DNA of 40,260 bases from Actinomycetes bacterium. Its GTDB lineage: Bacteria; Actinomycetota; Acidimicrobiia; Acidimicrobiales; Acidimicrobiaceae. Where the stretch lies: NCBI GenBank assembly GCA_021806545.1, contig JAJZXI010000006.1, positions 1 through 40,260 on the forward strand. The letters are read 5' to 3'. The notes under the pieces were generated by a model that was given only the letters and a program-made list of their open reading frames with translations, made no database searches and was not told the origin of the DNA. The stretch's first letter is position 1, and each line of letters begins with the position of its first letter. Of this stretch, positions 24,161 through 33,772 are shown one piece after another. A program made the position numbers and the translations under genes.

Positions 24161-26200
24161 GTGCCACTTTTAGAGATCAACGACCTGCATACCAACATCC
24201 GGCTCCGCAAGGGTGAGGTCAGAGCGGTTGACGGCGTCAGCTTCGAGGTCAACGTTGGGCAGACCGTGGGTCTCGTTGGGGAATCGGGCTCGGGCAAGAC
24301 AATGACGGGAATGTCAATCCTTGGACTGCTGCCTACCGGCGGATATATTTCACAGGGTCAGGTCCTCTTTGATGGTGTCGACCTCGCGAAGCTATCGCAG
24401 ACAGAGATGCGCCGGTACCGCGGTAAGGAGATCGCCATGGTGTTCCAGGATCCGATGACCTCCTTGAACCCCGTGCTCACCATTGGCGATCAAATCAGCG
24501 AGACCGCACGCCTCCATCTGGGTATGAATAAGACGGATGCTGAGTCGCGCGCTATCGAGGTTCTCTCGCTCGTGGGCATGCCGAACCCCAAGGAACGCCT
24601 TACGTATTTTCCGCACCAGCTCTCAGGTGGGCTTCGCCAACGCGTGATGATCGCCATGGCACTGACCTGTGATCCAAAACTGCTGATCCTGGACGAGCCC
24701 ACAACTGCTCTGGATGTTACGATCCAGGCTCAGATCCTTGAGCTCCTCGAGGATCTCAAGGAGCGCCTCTCGATGGCCATGATCCTCGTCACGCACGACA
24801 TGGGGGTTATCGCGGGTCGTGCTGACGAGGTGGTCGTCATGTACGCCGGCAAGGTGGCCGAGTTCGCCACCTCGACTGAACTCTTTCGAGCTCCCTACCA
24901 TCCCTACACCGAGGCGTTGCTGGCCTCAATACCCCCTCTCGAGGGAGCAATTCCGGAGCGGTTGTACTCTATCCCGGGTCTACCTCCGGATTTGAGCACG
25001 GAGCTGATCGGCTGCCGCTTTGCGCCGCGCTGCCGATACGTACAGGATCGCTGCCGCATTGAGGAGCCAGAGCTTGATGCTCCAGACGGCTATTCGCACC
25101 CGTTCACCTGCTTTTACCCCGTTAGCGCACCCGATCGCGTCCCTGTTAGCATTACGCGACGAGATCAGGCCGCCTCCAAGACCGACCGTGAGGCGATCAT
25201 CGAGGTCGACCATGTCGTCAAGGAGTACCCCGTCACCAAGGGCGCACTTGTGCAGCGCAAGATTGGCACAGTCAAGGCGGTGACCGACGTGACCTTCTCC
25301 GTCTACCGAGGTGAAACCTTTGGCATCGTAGGTGAGTCCGGCTGCGGCAAGACCACGACCGGATCGATGATTGTCGGTCTCGAGGGTGTCACGGCCGGCG
25401 ATATCCGCTTCAAAGGTAAGTCAATCGTCAAGAATGGTGGCTCACATCTCAAGTCGGTGCGACGTGACCTCCAGTTCATGTTCCAAGATCCCTACGCCTC
25501 GCTCGATCCTCGGATGCGGGTGAAGGATATCCTCTCCGAACCACTGGTGATTCATCATCTCGGAACACAGCGCGAGCGTGATGCCACAGTAGCGCGTCTG
25601 CTTCGCGAGGTTGGCCTCTCGCCCTCGGCGGCAGACCGATATCCTCACGAGTTCTCGGGTGGCCAGAGGCAGCGGATTGGCCTCGCCCGAGCCCTTGCGC
25701 TGCAGCCGGAGGTCATCGTTGCAGATGAGCCGGTGTCGGCGTTGGATGTCTCCATTCGTTCCCAGGTGCTGAACCTGATGAAGGATCTCCAGCAACAGCA
25801 CAACTTGACCTACATTATCATCTCCCATGACCTATCCGTGGTGCGATTCATGGCCGATCGTATTGCAGTGATGTATCTGGGTAGGCTTGTCGAGCTCGGC
25901 ACCGAGGCGGATATCTTCCAACGCGCCAAGCATCCCTATACCCACATGCTCTTGGACGCTGTGCCAGAAGCCAATCCAGAGGTAGAAAAGGCCAAGGAGC
26001 ATGGCACGGTTCGTGGTGAGATCCCCTCGGCGATCACGCCGCCATCGGGGTGTCGTTTCCGAACCCGCTGCGCCTATGCCCAGGAGCGCTGCGCTGAAGA
26101 GTCACCTGAGTATACCCAGTATGGCGTCGAGCACTATGCGGCATGCTTCTTCCCGATGGCGCACGCGCCACGCTTTGCTGAAGTTGAGGCCGTCGGCTAG
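24161..26200 (+). CDS. Fused two-domain oligopeptide/dipeptide ABC transporter ATPase (DppD-DppF type)
   Basis: A 679-residue protein carrying two complete ABC ATPases that are usually separate genes. Domain 1: Walker A GESGSGKT (40-47), signature LSGGLRQRV, Walker [13 protein letters not shown]. Domain 2: Walker A GESGCGKT (391-398), signature FSGGQRQRI, Walker [13 protein letters not shown]. Each half ends in the cysteine-containing oligo_HPY element ([15 protein letters not shown] and [15 protein letters not shown]), diagnostic of peptide/nickel transporters. It would power import through the permease pair encoded at 32800-34717, which has no ATPase of its own. Start GTG at 24161 with a good ribosome site. 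It is monocistronic here; moxR converges downstream. Confidence 0.94.
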   Translation: MPLLEINDLHTNIRLRKGEVRAVDGVSFEVNVGQTVGLVGESGSGKTMTGMSILGLLPTGGYISQGQVLFDGVDLAKLSQTEMRRYRGKEIAMVFQDPMTSLNPVLTIGDQISETARLHLGMNKTDAESRAIEVLSLVGMPNPKERLTYFPHQLSGGLRQRVMIAMALTCDPKLLILDEPTTALDVTIQAQILELLEDLKERLSMAMILVTHDMGVIAGRADEVVVMYAGKVAEFATSTELFRAPYHPYTEALLASIPPLEGAIPERLYSIPGLPPDLSTELIGCRFAPRCRYVQDRCRIEEPELDAPDGYSHPFTCFYPVSAPDRVPVSITRRDQAASKTDREAIIEVDHVVKEYPVTKGALVQRKIGTVKAVTDVTFSVYRGETFGIVGESGCGKTTTGSMIVGLEGVTAGDIRFKGKSIVKNGGSHLKSVRRDLQFMFQDPYASLDPRMRVKDILSEPLVIHHLGTQRERDATVARLLREVGLSPSAADRYPHEFSGGQRQRIGLARALALQPEVIVADEPVSALDVSIRSQVLNLMKDLQQQHNLTYIIISHDLSVVRFMADRIAVMYLGRLVELGTEADIFQRAKHPYTHMLLDAVPEANPEVEKAKEHGTVRGEIPSAITPPSGCRFRTRCAYAQERCAEESPEYTQYGVEHYAACFFPMAHAPRFAEVEAVG

Positions 26201-26241
26201 ACGAGGGCTCATAACGCTCTGCGCTAGTGTCTGTGACACAC

Positions 26242-26265
26242 GCGGTAACGCGGCCAGGTTACCGC
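26242..26265. terminator. Stem-loop between convergent genes
   Basis: GCGGTAAC (26242-26249) and GTTACCGC (26258-26265) form a perfect 8-bp stem with an 8-base loop, overlapping the moxR stop codon and lying 41 bases after the ABC ATPase stop. Neither strand has a T run after it, so it is not a classic terminator. It could act bidirectionally with Rho or protect transcript ends. Confidence 0.4.
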
Positions 26266-27251
26266 AGGAGCGGTGGCGGCGGGATGCTTCGTAGAATCCC
26301 TTCGAAGACCTCGTCAAGCAGGTGAGCACGTGGGTCGGCGGAGCTCCTCGAGAGTATCAGACGGTGCTTGACTACCAGCGGGGCGAGCCTGACCACATCA
26401 TCTGGTACCACGTAGTCACGGCTGTGCAGGAGCGCCCAGGCCTGGGATGCCCGATACAGGGCCAACGAGGCTCGAGGGCTCATGCCCAACTCAACCCGTG
26501 GAGATGTCCGTGTCGCCTCAGCGAGCCTGGCAATGTAGCCCCGCATAGCATCCGAGACATGGACCTCCCGTACCGCTTGCATGCGCGCCAACAGCTCGTC
26601 TCGGCTCATCACCGGCTCGACAGACGCAAGCGGCAACGCACGATCTGATTGGGAAAGTATGGCTGATTCCTCGTCTAGGGATGGATATCCCACGTTGAGT
26701 CGAAAGAGAAACCGGTCGAGCTGGCTCTCGGGCAAAGGGAACGTGCCCTCGTACTCGATCGGATTCTGCGTCGCCACCACCAAGAACGGTGGCTCAAGGG
26801 CATGTGTTACCCCGTCGACGGTAACCTGACCCTCCTCCATGACCTCCAGCAGGGCGCTCTGTGTCCTTGGTGAGGTCCGGTTGATCTCATCCGCAATCAC
26901 GAGATTCGCAAAGACCGGACCGGGGTGAAACTCAAACTGACGGGTTCCGGGATGGAAAATTGTCACCCCAGTGATGTCGGTAGGCAGCAGATCCGGTGTG
27001 CATTGGATGCGACGACAGGTCAAGTCCAGGCTCCGTGCGAGCATGGTAGCGACCGTCGTCTTGCCGACACCGGGAACATCATCGAGCAACACATGACCCG
27101 CGGCGAGCACCGCCGTCACCATGAACTCCATCAGGGGGCGTTTGCCAATCACCTTTTGCTCAAGGTTATCGACGATCCGACCAAGCTGGGGATCAAGCTC
27201 ATCCAAGGTATCTGAGATCGCCGAACGACTCCGCAACACAACCCCCCTCAT
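26259..27251 (-). CDS. MoxR-family AAA+ ATPase
   Basis: AAA+ ATPase of the MoxR/RavA group. From ATG 27251 it has 330 residues: Walker A GVGKT at 61-65 in HVLLDDVPGVGKT, the family's QCTPDLLPTDITG stretch, a Walker B region with VIADEINRTSPRTQSALLEVMEEG, sensor 1 ATQNP and the C-terminal lid with SPRASLALYRASQAWA. MoxR proteins act as chaperones and are typically encoded with DUF58 and transglutaminase proteins, as here, although they normally come first; here it is last, after a 0.6-kb gap. A longer frame from a TTG at 27344 exists, but its extra 31 residues and lack of ribosome site make it unlikely. Confidence 0.9.
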   Translation of the reverse strand: MRGVVLRSRSAISDTLDELDPQLGRIVDNLEQKVIGKRPLMEFMVTAVLAAGHVLLDDVPGVGKTTVATMLARSLDLTCRRIQCTPDLLPTDITGVTIFHPGTRQFEFHPGPVFANLVIADEINRTSPRTQSALLEVMEEGQVTVDGVTHALEPPFLVVATQNPIEYEGTFPLPESQLDRFLFRLNVGYPSLDEESAILSQSDRALPLASVEPVMSRDELLARMQAVREVHVSDAMRGYIARLAEATRTSPRVELGMSPRASLALYRASQAWALLHSRDYVVPDDVVRLAPLVVKHRLILSRSSADPRAHLLDEVFEGILRSIPPPPLLR

Positions 27252-27828
27252 CGCATGGCTGGCACCTGCTACCGATCCTACTGACTCGAGAGGGCAATTG
27301 GCAATCTTTCCTTCCCCGACCAGCTGATCGTGGGTGGGTTGCAAAGGGTTTTCAGCAATGATTCAGCATCGTCGCAAAGGCGAGTGCTGGTGAACTAGCG
27401 CTCACAAGCGCCCAGAACGAGCACACTCCGGTGACCGGGCACCAGCTCACACTGATAGATACGCAACCTCGATACCCTCTGGCCACCACTTCGACGCCGT
27501 GCGTGCTACCCATCGAAGCGGGCCGATGATCGATAGCTGCTTTCTCCGCGATTCGGTTGGGCTTTGACCACGCGAGCTTCTCGTCGCCGTCTTTGCGCGT
27601 GGTGATACCAGGGGAGTCGGCTGTAAGTCCCGATGCCGAATTCATGGCACCTGGGTGAGCTCACTCGTCGAGTGGTCCTATCCCTACTGGCACCGGTTGT
27701 CTGTATCGACAGAACGGAACGCGATCGGCGACGCCGCGTCGGCCCTGATGGGCCATCGTGGAATAACTAGGACCGTGGAATAACTAGGAACGGAGAACTC
27801 TGGGGTCCAAAGTCCCACGCATTGCGCG
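27252..27828. other. Intergenic region separating moxR from the transglutaminase gene
   Basis: About 0.58 kb with no supportable gene. A 97-codon minus-strand frame (27352-27645) has no domain or ribosome site. The region carries a 17-bp tandem duplication (27757-27790) and a small GGCCC/GGGCC hairpin (27741-27754). The moxR promoter is presumably here, but no clear box stands out. It interrupts an otherwise conserved gene set, so inserted or decayed DNA is possible. Confidence 0.4.
27757..27790. repeat. 17-bp tandem duplication
   Basis: CGTGGAATAACTAGGAC at 27757-27773 is followed directly by a copy at 27774-27790 differing only in the last base. Two units only, downstream of the transglutaminase stop. 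Confidence 0.85.
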
Positions 27829-29907
27829 CTAGGTGCGCCTTGACTGGCGCAGGCGGCGCGCTCTCCCCCTGATAGTGCGCCACAACCGACGAGCTTCGAG
27901 GCGTTGCTCAGGAGTCAGCGACCGCTCAGCGTAGAACGCGGTCTCGAACAGCCTCACCAACGGCCAGACGATAGCAGTGTCGTGGGGGAACTGGTTCGTC
28001 CAGCTCTCACCCCATTCCCGAGGACTGTCCGATCTCCAGTTGGGCCCAAAGCTACGGCGTGACAGACGTTGTAGGTCAGCCCACTGCTTGACCGTATCAC
28101 GCAAGAGAGATGATCGTCTGCGCCATTGCCACACGGCGATCGCGCCACTGACGAGAAGGAGCACCCCGATGCCGGCTAACTCCTCGCTCACAACGTTGCT
28201 GGAGCCATGCTGAGTGGTCCTGCGAGAGACCGTTGGGGCGGACACCTTGCGCAGGTGAGCTTGGGCGTTCAACGATGGAGCAGGTGCAGGCGCGACGACC
28301 GGGCTGGTTGGCGTGGGACTCGGGCGAGACGGTGATACGTTGGTGGTGGCCGCCACGGTCGAGTAGTGCGGGAAGTGAAAGCCAGGTGTCGGATCCACGG
28401 GGACCCAGCCATCCCCTTGGATCCAGATCTGCGCCCACGAGTGAGCATCCACTTGTCGGATCAGGTATCCACCAAGGCTCTTGACATAGGTGCCTGGATC
28501 GTAGCCGACAACCCAGCGAGATGGGATCCCGAGCGAGCGCATCATCATGATGAACGCCGTCGAGAACTGATCGCAGTAGCCTTGGTGGCCCACAAAGAGG
28601 AATTCGTTGACGATGTCACTCGTCGATGTGTGAACCTGATAGGAGTAGCGGTAATGCGTATCCAGGTAGTGCTTGATCATCATCGCGACGTTGAACGCTC
28701 CACTGGTTCCCGCTCCAACAACACGTCTCGCCAGTTCCCCCACCCGAGGGGATAGACCTGCGGGCAGCTCCAGATCGGCGCGCAGGCCCTGTGGGGCGAC
28801 TCCAACACCACGAGTGTCGAGGCTCCCAGGAGAGTAGAGGGGTTCCAAAGCGCTGACGGTATAGCTCCTCGCTCCTGGCGCGAGGATACGGCCCGACCTG
28901 GTGTGAACTATCGAGGTGAGAGAGAACTTCAGCGGTGCTCCCGTGTAGAAAAGGCTCGTGAACGGACGTCTGGCGAGATCGGTGATCGTAGCGTTGACAC
29001 GCACGGTGTGGCTGCCCTCGAAGTACGGACCGAGTATTGGGACGTCGCTCCCGCCGGCGAGCTGCTCAAAGGTAGACGACGGCCCCCTGTTTGACCAGCT
29101 CAATCCGTTGAACGTCGTGTAGGTAGCCGCCTGCCAATAATACGGGGCATTCGCATGTGCTACGAAGACAGGAGCCTGGTTCGGCACCAAGGAATGATCG
29201 ATCTCGGTAACACCGGCTCCGTACCCCGTCGTCGCAGTATTGGTGCCAAAGGCGGTGAGATAGCCCGACAGCAGTCCCCCAAGGTTCACCGGGGGATGCG
29301 ACGGTGCCTCGAAGCCGACGATCACAGGGATCAGCACCACGAGCACGCTCAGCGTATTGAGGACTCCTCGTTGATTAACGTCGGCACCAGCTCGCGTGAA
29401 CTCGCGGCGGTGAACCCAAACAAGGAGCGCGAGACCGATGGTCAGGTAGCTTGCGAGCGCGAACTCGGCTGGCAAATTCCATAGCGCATGACCGACGCAG
29501 ATCATGACGACACCTATCACCAAGAGGGCTACGACGCGGCGGTAGTTGTCACAGACACGAAATATCCCCCAACCCACCAGACAACCTAGCAACACGAACG
29601 GAGTAGCGACGTGGGCGCTGATCTGGGTCCACTGGCTTGGAGAGAGCGTGAGCAGTTGATGGACGACGCCGTGAAACGCAGCATCGATAGCCCCAAGTGG
29701 GACCCAGCGCCCCCACGCGAGGCATAGCTCGAGATAGAGCACCACCGACCAGTGCAGATACCGAAGCGACCAGTGGAGCCACTGGTCTCCCGCCTGAAGT
29801 AGCACGGGAGTGAGACTGAGGAAGAAGGCATCCGGATACCCTCCGGAGTGAACAAATGGCCACAAGAGGGCGCATGCCCATAGACCCAGCAAGGGAGACC
29901 TCTTCAA
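27829..29907 (-). CDS. Membrane transglutaminase-like protein (TgpA type)
   Basis: A 692-residue protein. About six N-terminal transmembrane helices (residues 1-200) are followed by a large external part with a transglutaminase-like fold, then one more membrane helix (about 585-605, GIGVLLLVSGAIAVW) and a basic cytoplasmic tail. The cysteine-protease-like triad is visible: C445 in HQGYCDQFSTAF, H489 in DAHSW and D505 in VPVDPTPG. This is the arrangement of TgpA/DUF3488 proteins, some of which are essential for envelope integrity; the substrate is unknown. It overlaps the DUF58 stop/start by 4 bases. A proline/serine/alanine-rich linker (about 525-570) sits between domain and last helix. Confidence 0.9.
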   Translation of the reverse strand: MKRSPLLGLWACALLWPFVHSGGYPDAFFLSLTPVLLQAGDQWLHWSLRYLHWSVVLYLELCLAWGRWVPLGAIDAAFHGVVHQLLTLSPSQWTQISAHVATPFVLLGCLVGWGIFRVCDNYRRVVALLVIGVVMICVGHALWNLPAEFALASYLTIGLALLVWVHRREFTRAGADVNQRGVLNTLSVLVVLIPVIVGFEAPSHPPVNLGGLLSGYLTAFGTNTATTGYGAGVTEIDHSLVPNQAPVFVAHANAPYYWQAATYTTFNGLSWSNRGPSSTFEQLAGGSDVPILGPYFEGSHTVRVNATITDLARRPFTSLFYTGAPLKFSLTSIVHTRSGRILAPGARSYTVSALEPLYSPGSLDTRGVGVAPQGLRADLELPAGLSPRVGELARRVVGAGTSGAFNVAMMIKHYLDTHYRYSYQVHTSTSDIVNEFLFVGHQGYCDQFSTAFIMMMRSLGIPSRWVVGYDPGTYVKSLGGYLIRQVDAHSWAQIWIQGDGWVPVDPTPGFHFPHYSTVAATTNVSPSRPSPTPTSPVVAPAPAPSLNAQAHLRKVSAPTVSRRTTQHGSSNVVSEELAGIGVLLLVSGAIAVWQWRRRSSLLRDTVKQWADLQRLSRRSFGPNWRSDSPREWGESWTNQFPHDTAIVWPLVRLFETAFYAERSLTPEQRLEARRLWRTIRGRARRLRQSRRT

Positions 29908-31004
29908 CGGCGTACTCGCTCACTCGAGTGCATCGAACCCAGAGCTGTTCGCCAGTCAGAGAGGCTGGTAACACCCCCGGCACCCACCGTGACGAAGGTC
30001 ATGGCCACTCCCTGCCAAGCGTCCCGACGCTCCCTTGTGCTGATAACGAGCATGTTGTGACCCCAGCGAAGCGCCTCATCATGCTCTCCACCATGCGGTA
30101 AGCCACTGAGGAAGTCCATCATCTTGAAGAGAGCGCCCCCACCAGCGGAGGATGGCGCACGACCCAAAGGCGCATCGAGCGCTGCGACGCGTAGCGGTAG
30201 CTGCGAACGACACGCTGCATGGGCCAACGATGCTGCGATCGAAACCGCAAGCTCCCAATCGAGTGCTGAGAAGTAGCGTGATGCATCAAGGACAACGATG
30301 AACTCCTCCGGGTCCTCTGGTTCGAAGTGCTTGACCTTGAAATCGCCGGTGTGAGCCGATGTCCTCCAATGCACGTGGGCGAGACGGTCACCTGGCACAT
30401 ATTCTCGGATGCCTTGGAGTTGGGTGATCTCCCTCTGGGAATGACGCAAACGCAGAGGTCGACCTTCCCAGCAAAGAGAGCTCTTTACCTCGTCACGGCG
30501 CAACGGCACGATCTTGGGCCAAATCTGAAGGCACAGAACTTCGGCATTGACGTGAAGTGTTCGTTCGAACACGCCAAAAATGTCGCCGGTAGACAACGTG
30601 ATATCGGTGAACTCGAGTGAACCACGCGAGAGCTCCGGAACGCGATAGTTGATGCTCTGCACACGGTTCCCGATGGTGGTGAGCACGAAACGAAATTCAG
30701 CTTCTCCTTGGGCACTTTGAAGACGATCCGTGACTACTAGATGCAGCCACGGCCAGCGTGTGGCGACCACTGTCAAAGAGACATCGAGCCGTCCGTCAGC
30801 GTAGTACGGGCCAGGCGCTACCGTTCGAGTAACGCGAACGCCCGAAAGTGGACCCAGCTGGCTGTAACCGAGTAATACGCACAGCACAGCGAGAAACCCA
30901 CACAGGTGCCAGGCCAAGGAGCCACCGAAAACCGCCGCGAACCCAAGTGATACAAGAGTACCGCCAATTAGTACAACCCCTCGGTGCCGGATGACCATTA
31001 TCAC
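29904..31004 (-). CDS. DUF58-domain membrane protein
   Basis: A 366-residue protein with two N-terminal membrane helices (about 8-50) and the DUF58 core, recognised by the segment YVPGDRLAHVHWRTSA followed by VKHFEPEDPEEFIVVLDASRYF. The latter starts a von Willebrand A-like fold with an imperfect metal site. DUF58 proteins work with MoxR ATPases and TgpA-type transglutaminases in a poorly understood envelope-linked system; all three are here, with DUF58 first. It starts with GTG at 31004 or ATG two codons later. TAGTGT lies about ten bases upstream and could be the -10 box of a near-leaderless transcript. Confidence 0.88.
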   Translation of the reverse strand: MIMVIRHRGVVLIGGTLVSLGFAAVFGGSLAWHLCGFLAVLCVLLGYSQLGPLSGVRVTRTVAPGPYYADGRLDVSLTVVATRWPWLHLVVTDRLQSAQGEAEFRFVLTTIGNRVQSINYRVPELSRGSLEFTDITLSTGDIFGVFERTLHVNAEVLCLQIWPKIVPLRRDEVKSSLCWEGRPLRLRHSQREITQLQGIREYVPGDRLAHVHWRTSAHTGDFKVKHFEPEDPEEFIVVLDASRYFSALDWELAVSIAASLAHAACRSQLPLRVAALDAPLGRAPSSAGGGALFKMMDFLSGLPHGGEHDEALRWGHNMLVISTRERRDAWQGVAMTFVTVGAGGVTSLSDWRTALGSMHSSERVRR

Positions 31005-31175
31005 CTACACTAGCAAATCTGCACGCCAGCGAACCGGAGAATCGCCAGCGACGCTCAGCTGAGAGGTCCCAAGCACTGGTTCGTCCCTTGGTCTGTGGGG
31101 GCTTAGTTCGCCAAGTGTGTGCCAGATCGGCAGATTTTGTCGACCTTGGCAAGACAGAACAAGGACACTACTTGA

Positions 31176-32741
31176 CTACTTGGACGGACAGGCCTTGGGA
31201 TCCCACCAACTCACCGGCTCAGATGAACTCCACAGGTTGGTGTTGGCGAGTTGTGTGACGCTTTGAGCGCTGCTCGCCGAACCTGAGCTTGAGCTCGATG
31301 AGCTTGAGCTCGATGCACTCGACGGTGGTGTCGCAACCGTAAAGGTTGATCCAGTCGTGAGGACCACATCGGCGGATTGTGAGCTCGGCCCTTGGGCCAT
31401 AATAGCCTGGCCCGTCAGCGAGGAGAGGACCCTCTCACCCATGGCGAGGTCCCCTGGACGGTACGATACGACCGCTTCAGAGTCGCTACCGGCATAGGTA
31501 GCATTCGAAACGCTCTGGATCTTGTATCCAAGCGCGTGCAGCGCCGTGGCCGTCTGCTGGGCCTCACCATTCACGCCAGAGCCATTGCGCACCGACACCG
31601 TCACCGAGCTTGGCTTGACCGCCTGGTAGTTCGTCGCACTGGACCCGAGGAACTTCGAGATCTGCGTGAGATCATTGGGCTGATAGGGGAGCACGATGGA
31701 TCCGGGAGCCTGATAATTGCTCGGATTAGCGAGATCGTGGAAGGTGCCATTCGGGATGATTACCGGCAGCGTCGTCGTTGGGATGGCACCAGGATTGACG
31801 TGGGAATAGGTGAGAGCGAGCGAAACGAGGTCGCTCAGCGTAAAGCCTTGATCCAGCTTGAGGGCCGGCAGGATAGAGCCCAAGAGTGCGTTGGCATTCA
31901 GGGGATTCGAGAGTGCCGAGGCCTTGATCTCCGAAGCGAGCACACGAAGAAAAATGTGGGTGCGCTGGATTCTTCCAAGGTCCCCCGTGCCGTCATACTT
32001 CCACGTACCGGTGCTGGGGTCATAATAGTACAGATGGCGGGCTCGAACCAGGGCAAGGGCCTGCGTCCCGTTAAGGTGCTGACAGCCGGGATGCGTGATG
32101 TTGAGTCCCGAGTAGTAGTCCTTCAGCTTCGTAGGGAAGTCGATGGTGATCCCGCCGAGGGTATTGACCACACGCTCAAAGGTGTAGAAGTTCAGCTCAA
32201 CATAGTGGCTGATAGGGATACCAAGATCCTGCTGAATCGCCTTGACGAGCATGGTTGGCCCAAACTTCAAATTGAGGTAGGAGTCCTCGGCGGAGTTCAA
32301 CGAGTCATCCACGCGCAATTGAAGCCCATGACCTCCGGGCATTGGCATCCAAAGGTCACGGGGAATCGAAAGCAGATAGGCCGTATGCTTGGCAGGATCG
32401 AGGTGAAGCACCATGGTGACGTCGCTGCGCCCACCGCCGACCTGTGAACACGTACCGAAATGGCTATGTTGCTTCTGGTAAAAGCTGGAGTATTTCTTGA
32501 GGGCGCAGCGACTGTTGTCCCCGACTAACAGAATGTTCTCCGGCTTTCCGCCAGCGGCTTGCGTCGTCAACCCATTGACATTGACCCGACCAATCTGGCC
32601 GTAACGATAGTGCACATAGACATAACCGCCGATCCCGAGGATGAGCACCAGAACGATGAACCCGGCAAGCACTGTCACGATCCGGCGGCGACGTCGCAGC
32701 TTCGAGGACTTGACGACCTTCTTTTGGTGTTGATGAGTCAC
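31176..32741 (-). CDS. LytR-CpsA-Psr (LCP) family cell-wall glycopolymer ligase
   Basis: A 521-residue membrane-anchored protein. A basic cytoplasmic start (1-20), one transmembrane helix (21-43), the LCP catalytic domain (about 65-300) with the conserved R105/D107 of GGRSDVTMV and SIPRDLW (R128, D129), then a LytR_C domain (about 375-465, starting VSVRNGSGVNGEAQ) and a serine-rich tail. LCP enzymes transfer polyprenyl-linked glycopolymers onto peptidoglycan outside the membrane, releasing the lipid carrier phosphate. The serine tract (about 473-490) is partly built of a 15-bp tandem duplication. It starts with GTG. It lies 58 bases downstream of the permease operon and 171 bases upstream of DUF58, so its transcription unit is unclear. 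Confidence 0.93.
   Translation of the reverse strand: MTHQHQKKVVKSSKLRRRRRIVTVLAGFIVLVLILGIGGYVYVHYRYGQIGRVNVNGLTTQAAGGKPENILLVGDNSRCALKKYSSFYQKQHSHFGTCSQVGGGRSDVTMVLHLDPAKHTAYLLSIPRDLWMPMPGGHGLQLRVDDSLNSAEDSYLNLKFGPTMLVKAIQQDLGIPISHYVELNFYTFERVVNTLGGITIDFPTKLKDYYSGLNITHPGCQHLNGTQALALVRARHLYYYDPSTGTWKYDGTGDLGRIQRTHIFLRVLASEIKASALSNPLNANALLGSILPALKLDQGFTLSDLVSLALTYSHVNPGAIPTTTLPVIIPNGTFHDLANPSNYQAPGSIVLPYQPNDLTQISKFLGSSATNYQAVKPSSVTVSVRNGSGVNGEAQQTATALHALGYKIQSVSNATYAGSDSEAVVSYRPGDLAMGERVLSSLTGQAIMAQGPSSQSADVVLTTGSTFTVATPPSSASSSSSSSSSSGSASSAQSVTQLANTNLWSSSEPVSWWDPKACPSK
31284..31313. repeat. 15-bp tandem duplication in the LCP serine tract
   Basis: TGAGCTTGAGCTCGA occurs twice without a gap (31284-31298 and 31299-31313). 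It is in frame and encodes serines, so copy-number change would lengthen or shorten the serine linker by five residues. Confidence 0.85.
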
Positions 32742-32799
32742 AATGCGAATAGGTTAGTGGGCACGCTAGCCTTGGATGCTTCCCAGATCTCAGTTGTTC

Positions 32800-33750
32800 T
32801 TAACGGCGTTGCAAGCGGACCTCAAGGGCGTCACGCATCGCGTCGCCGATGAAGTTGAACGCGAGCACGGTCAAGACGATGAGGATTCCTGGCGGGTAGA
32901 TCAACCACCAATAGCCATCGTAGATATAATTCACGCCGCCTGAGAGCATCGATCCCCAGTCAGCAGCAGGCGGTGCGAGGCCAAAACCAAGGAAACCAAG
33001 GGTTGCGAGGATGAGGATCGCGTTGGCGACCGAGAAGGTGGCCTGCACGACAACGACCCCAATGGTGTTGGGAATGATGTGGCGGACAATAGTGCGGAAG
33101 CGCCCACCACCCATGATTCTCACCGCGCGCACATACTCGCGAGTGCGCAAACTCAGCGTCTCACCCCTGACCAGCCTGGCGGCGGTCAGCCAAGAGACCA
33201 CCGAAATCGTGATGATCAACAACAGCACCGTCGGGTGATAGATAGTCTCGAGATACAGGAGGATGAAAATCGTTGGGATCGCCAACAAGACATCGACGAT
33301 ACGCATCATCACGGTATCGACCGCCCCGCCAAAAAAGCCGGAGATCGCACCCCACAGCGTGCCGATGATCGTAGACACAAGCGCCGACACAATGCCAATG
33401 ATCAGGCTATCCTGTCCGCCGGTCATGAGGCGACCCAGCACGTCACGTCCACTCGGATCGGTACCCAGTGGATGGCCAGGTCCCGGTGGAAGGTTGATGT
33501 TGTAGGTGGCTATCGTCGTGTCAGAGTGATAGAAGATCGGCCCGACGAAGCTGAAAAGCAACAGCAGGACCAGGAGCGATACACCGAGAATACCCAACTT
33601 ATTATCGAAGAATGAGCGAACGATAAGACGCCAGGCCGAGCCTGAACCCGTTACATCCCCACCCTCCGGGACGCTTGCACCTGGCGTACTCGCAAAAGGC
33701 GCAGCAAGTTCGCGCTCAAGCTCTGGGTTGAGATCTTCGGTGATTGACAC
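32800..33750 (-). CDS. Peptide ABC transporter permease (DppC/OppC type)
   Basis: A 316-residue inner-membrane protein from GTG at 33750. An N-terminal cytoplasmic stretch of about 60 residues leads to a first helix (NKLGILGVSLLVLLLLFSFVG begins it), the family's PLGTDPSGRDVLGRLMTGGQDSLIIG segment, then five more helices. The ATPase-coupling EAA loop reads EYVRAVRIMGGGRFRTIVRHIIPN. An upstream ATG-type frame to 33804 would overlap dppB by 32 bases. I prefer the GTG because a GGAAGGAA ribosome site precedes it. It is the last gene of the SBP-dppB-dppC operon, with no ATPase gene following. Confidence 0.92.
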   Translation of the reverse strand: MSITEDLNPELERELAAPFASTPGASVPEGGDVTGSGSAWRLIVRSFFDNKLGILGVSLLVLLLLFSFVGPIFYHSDTTIATYNINLPPGPGHPLGTDPSGRDVLGRLMTGGQDSLIIGIVSALVSTIIGTLWGAISGFFGGAVDTVMMRIVDVLLAIPTIFILLYLETIYHPTVLLLIITISVVSWLTAARLVRGETLSLRTREYVRAVRIMGGGRFRTIVRHIIPNTIGVVVVQATFSVANAILILATLGFLGFGLAPPAADWGSMLSGGVNYIYDGYWWLIYPPGILIVLTVLAFNFIGDAMRDALEVRLQRR

Positions 33751-33772
33751 AGTAAAACGATTCCTTCCTGAC

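Noticed and set aside
27352-27645. 97-codon minus-strand frame upstream of moxR
   Set aside because: No domain, no start signal; the surrounding sequence looks non-coding.
31392-32447. 351-codon plus-strand frame opposite the LCP gene
   Set aside because: Antisense to conserved LCP and LytR_C domains, Arg/His-rich, no motif.
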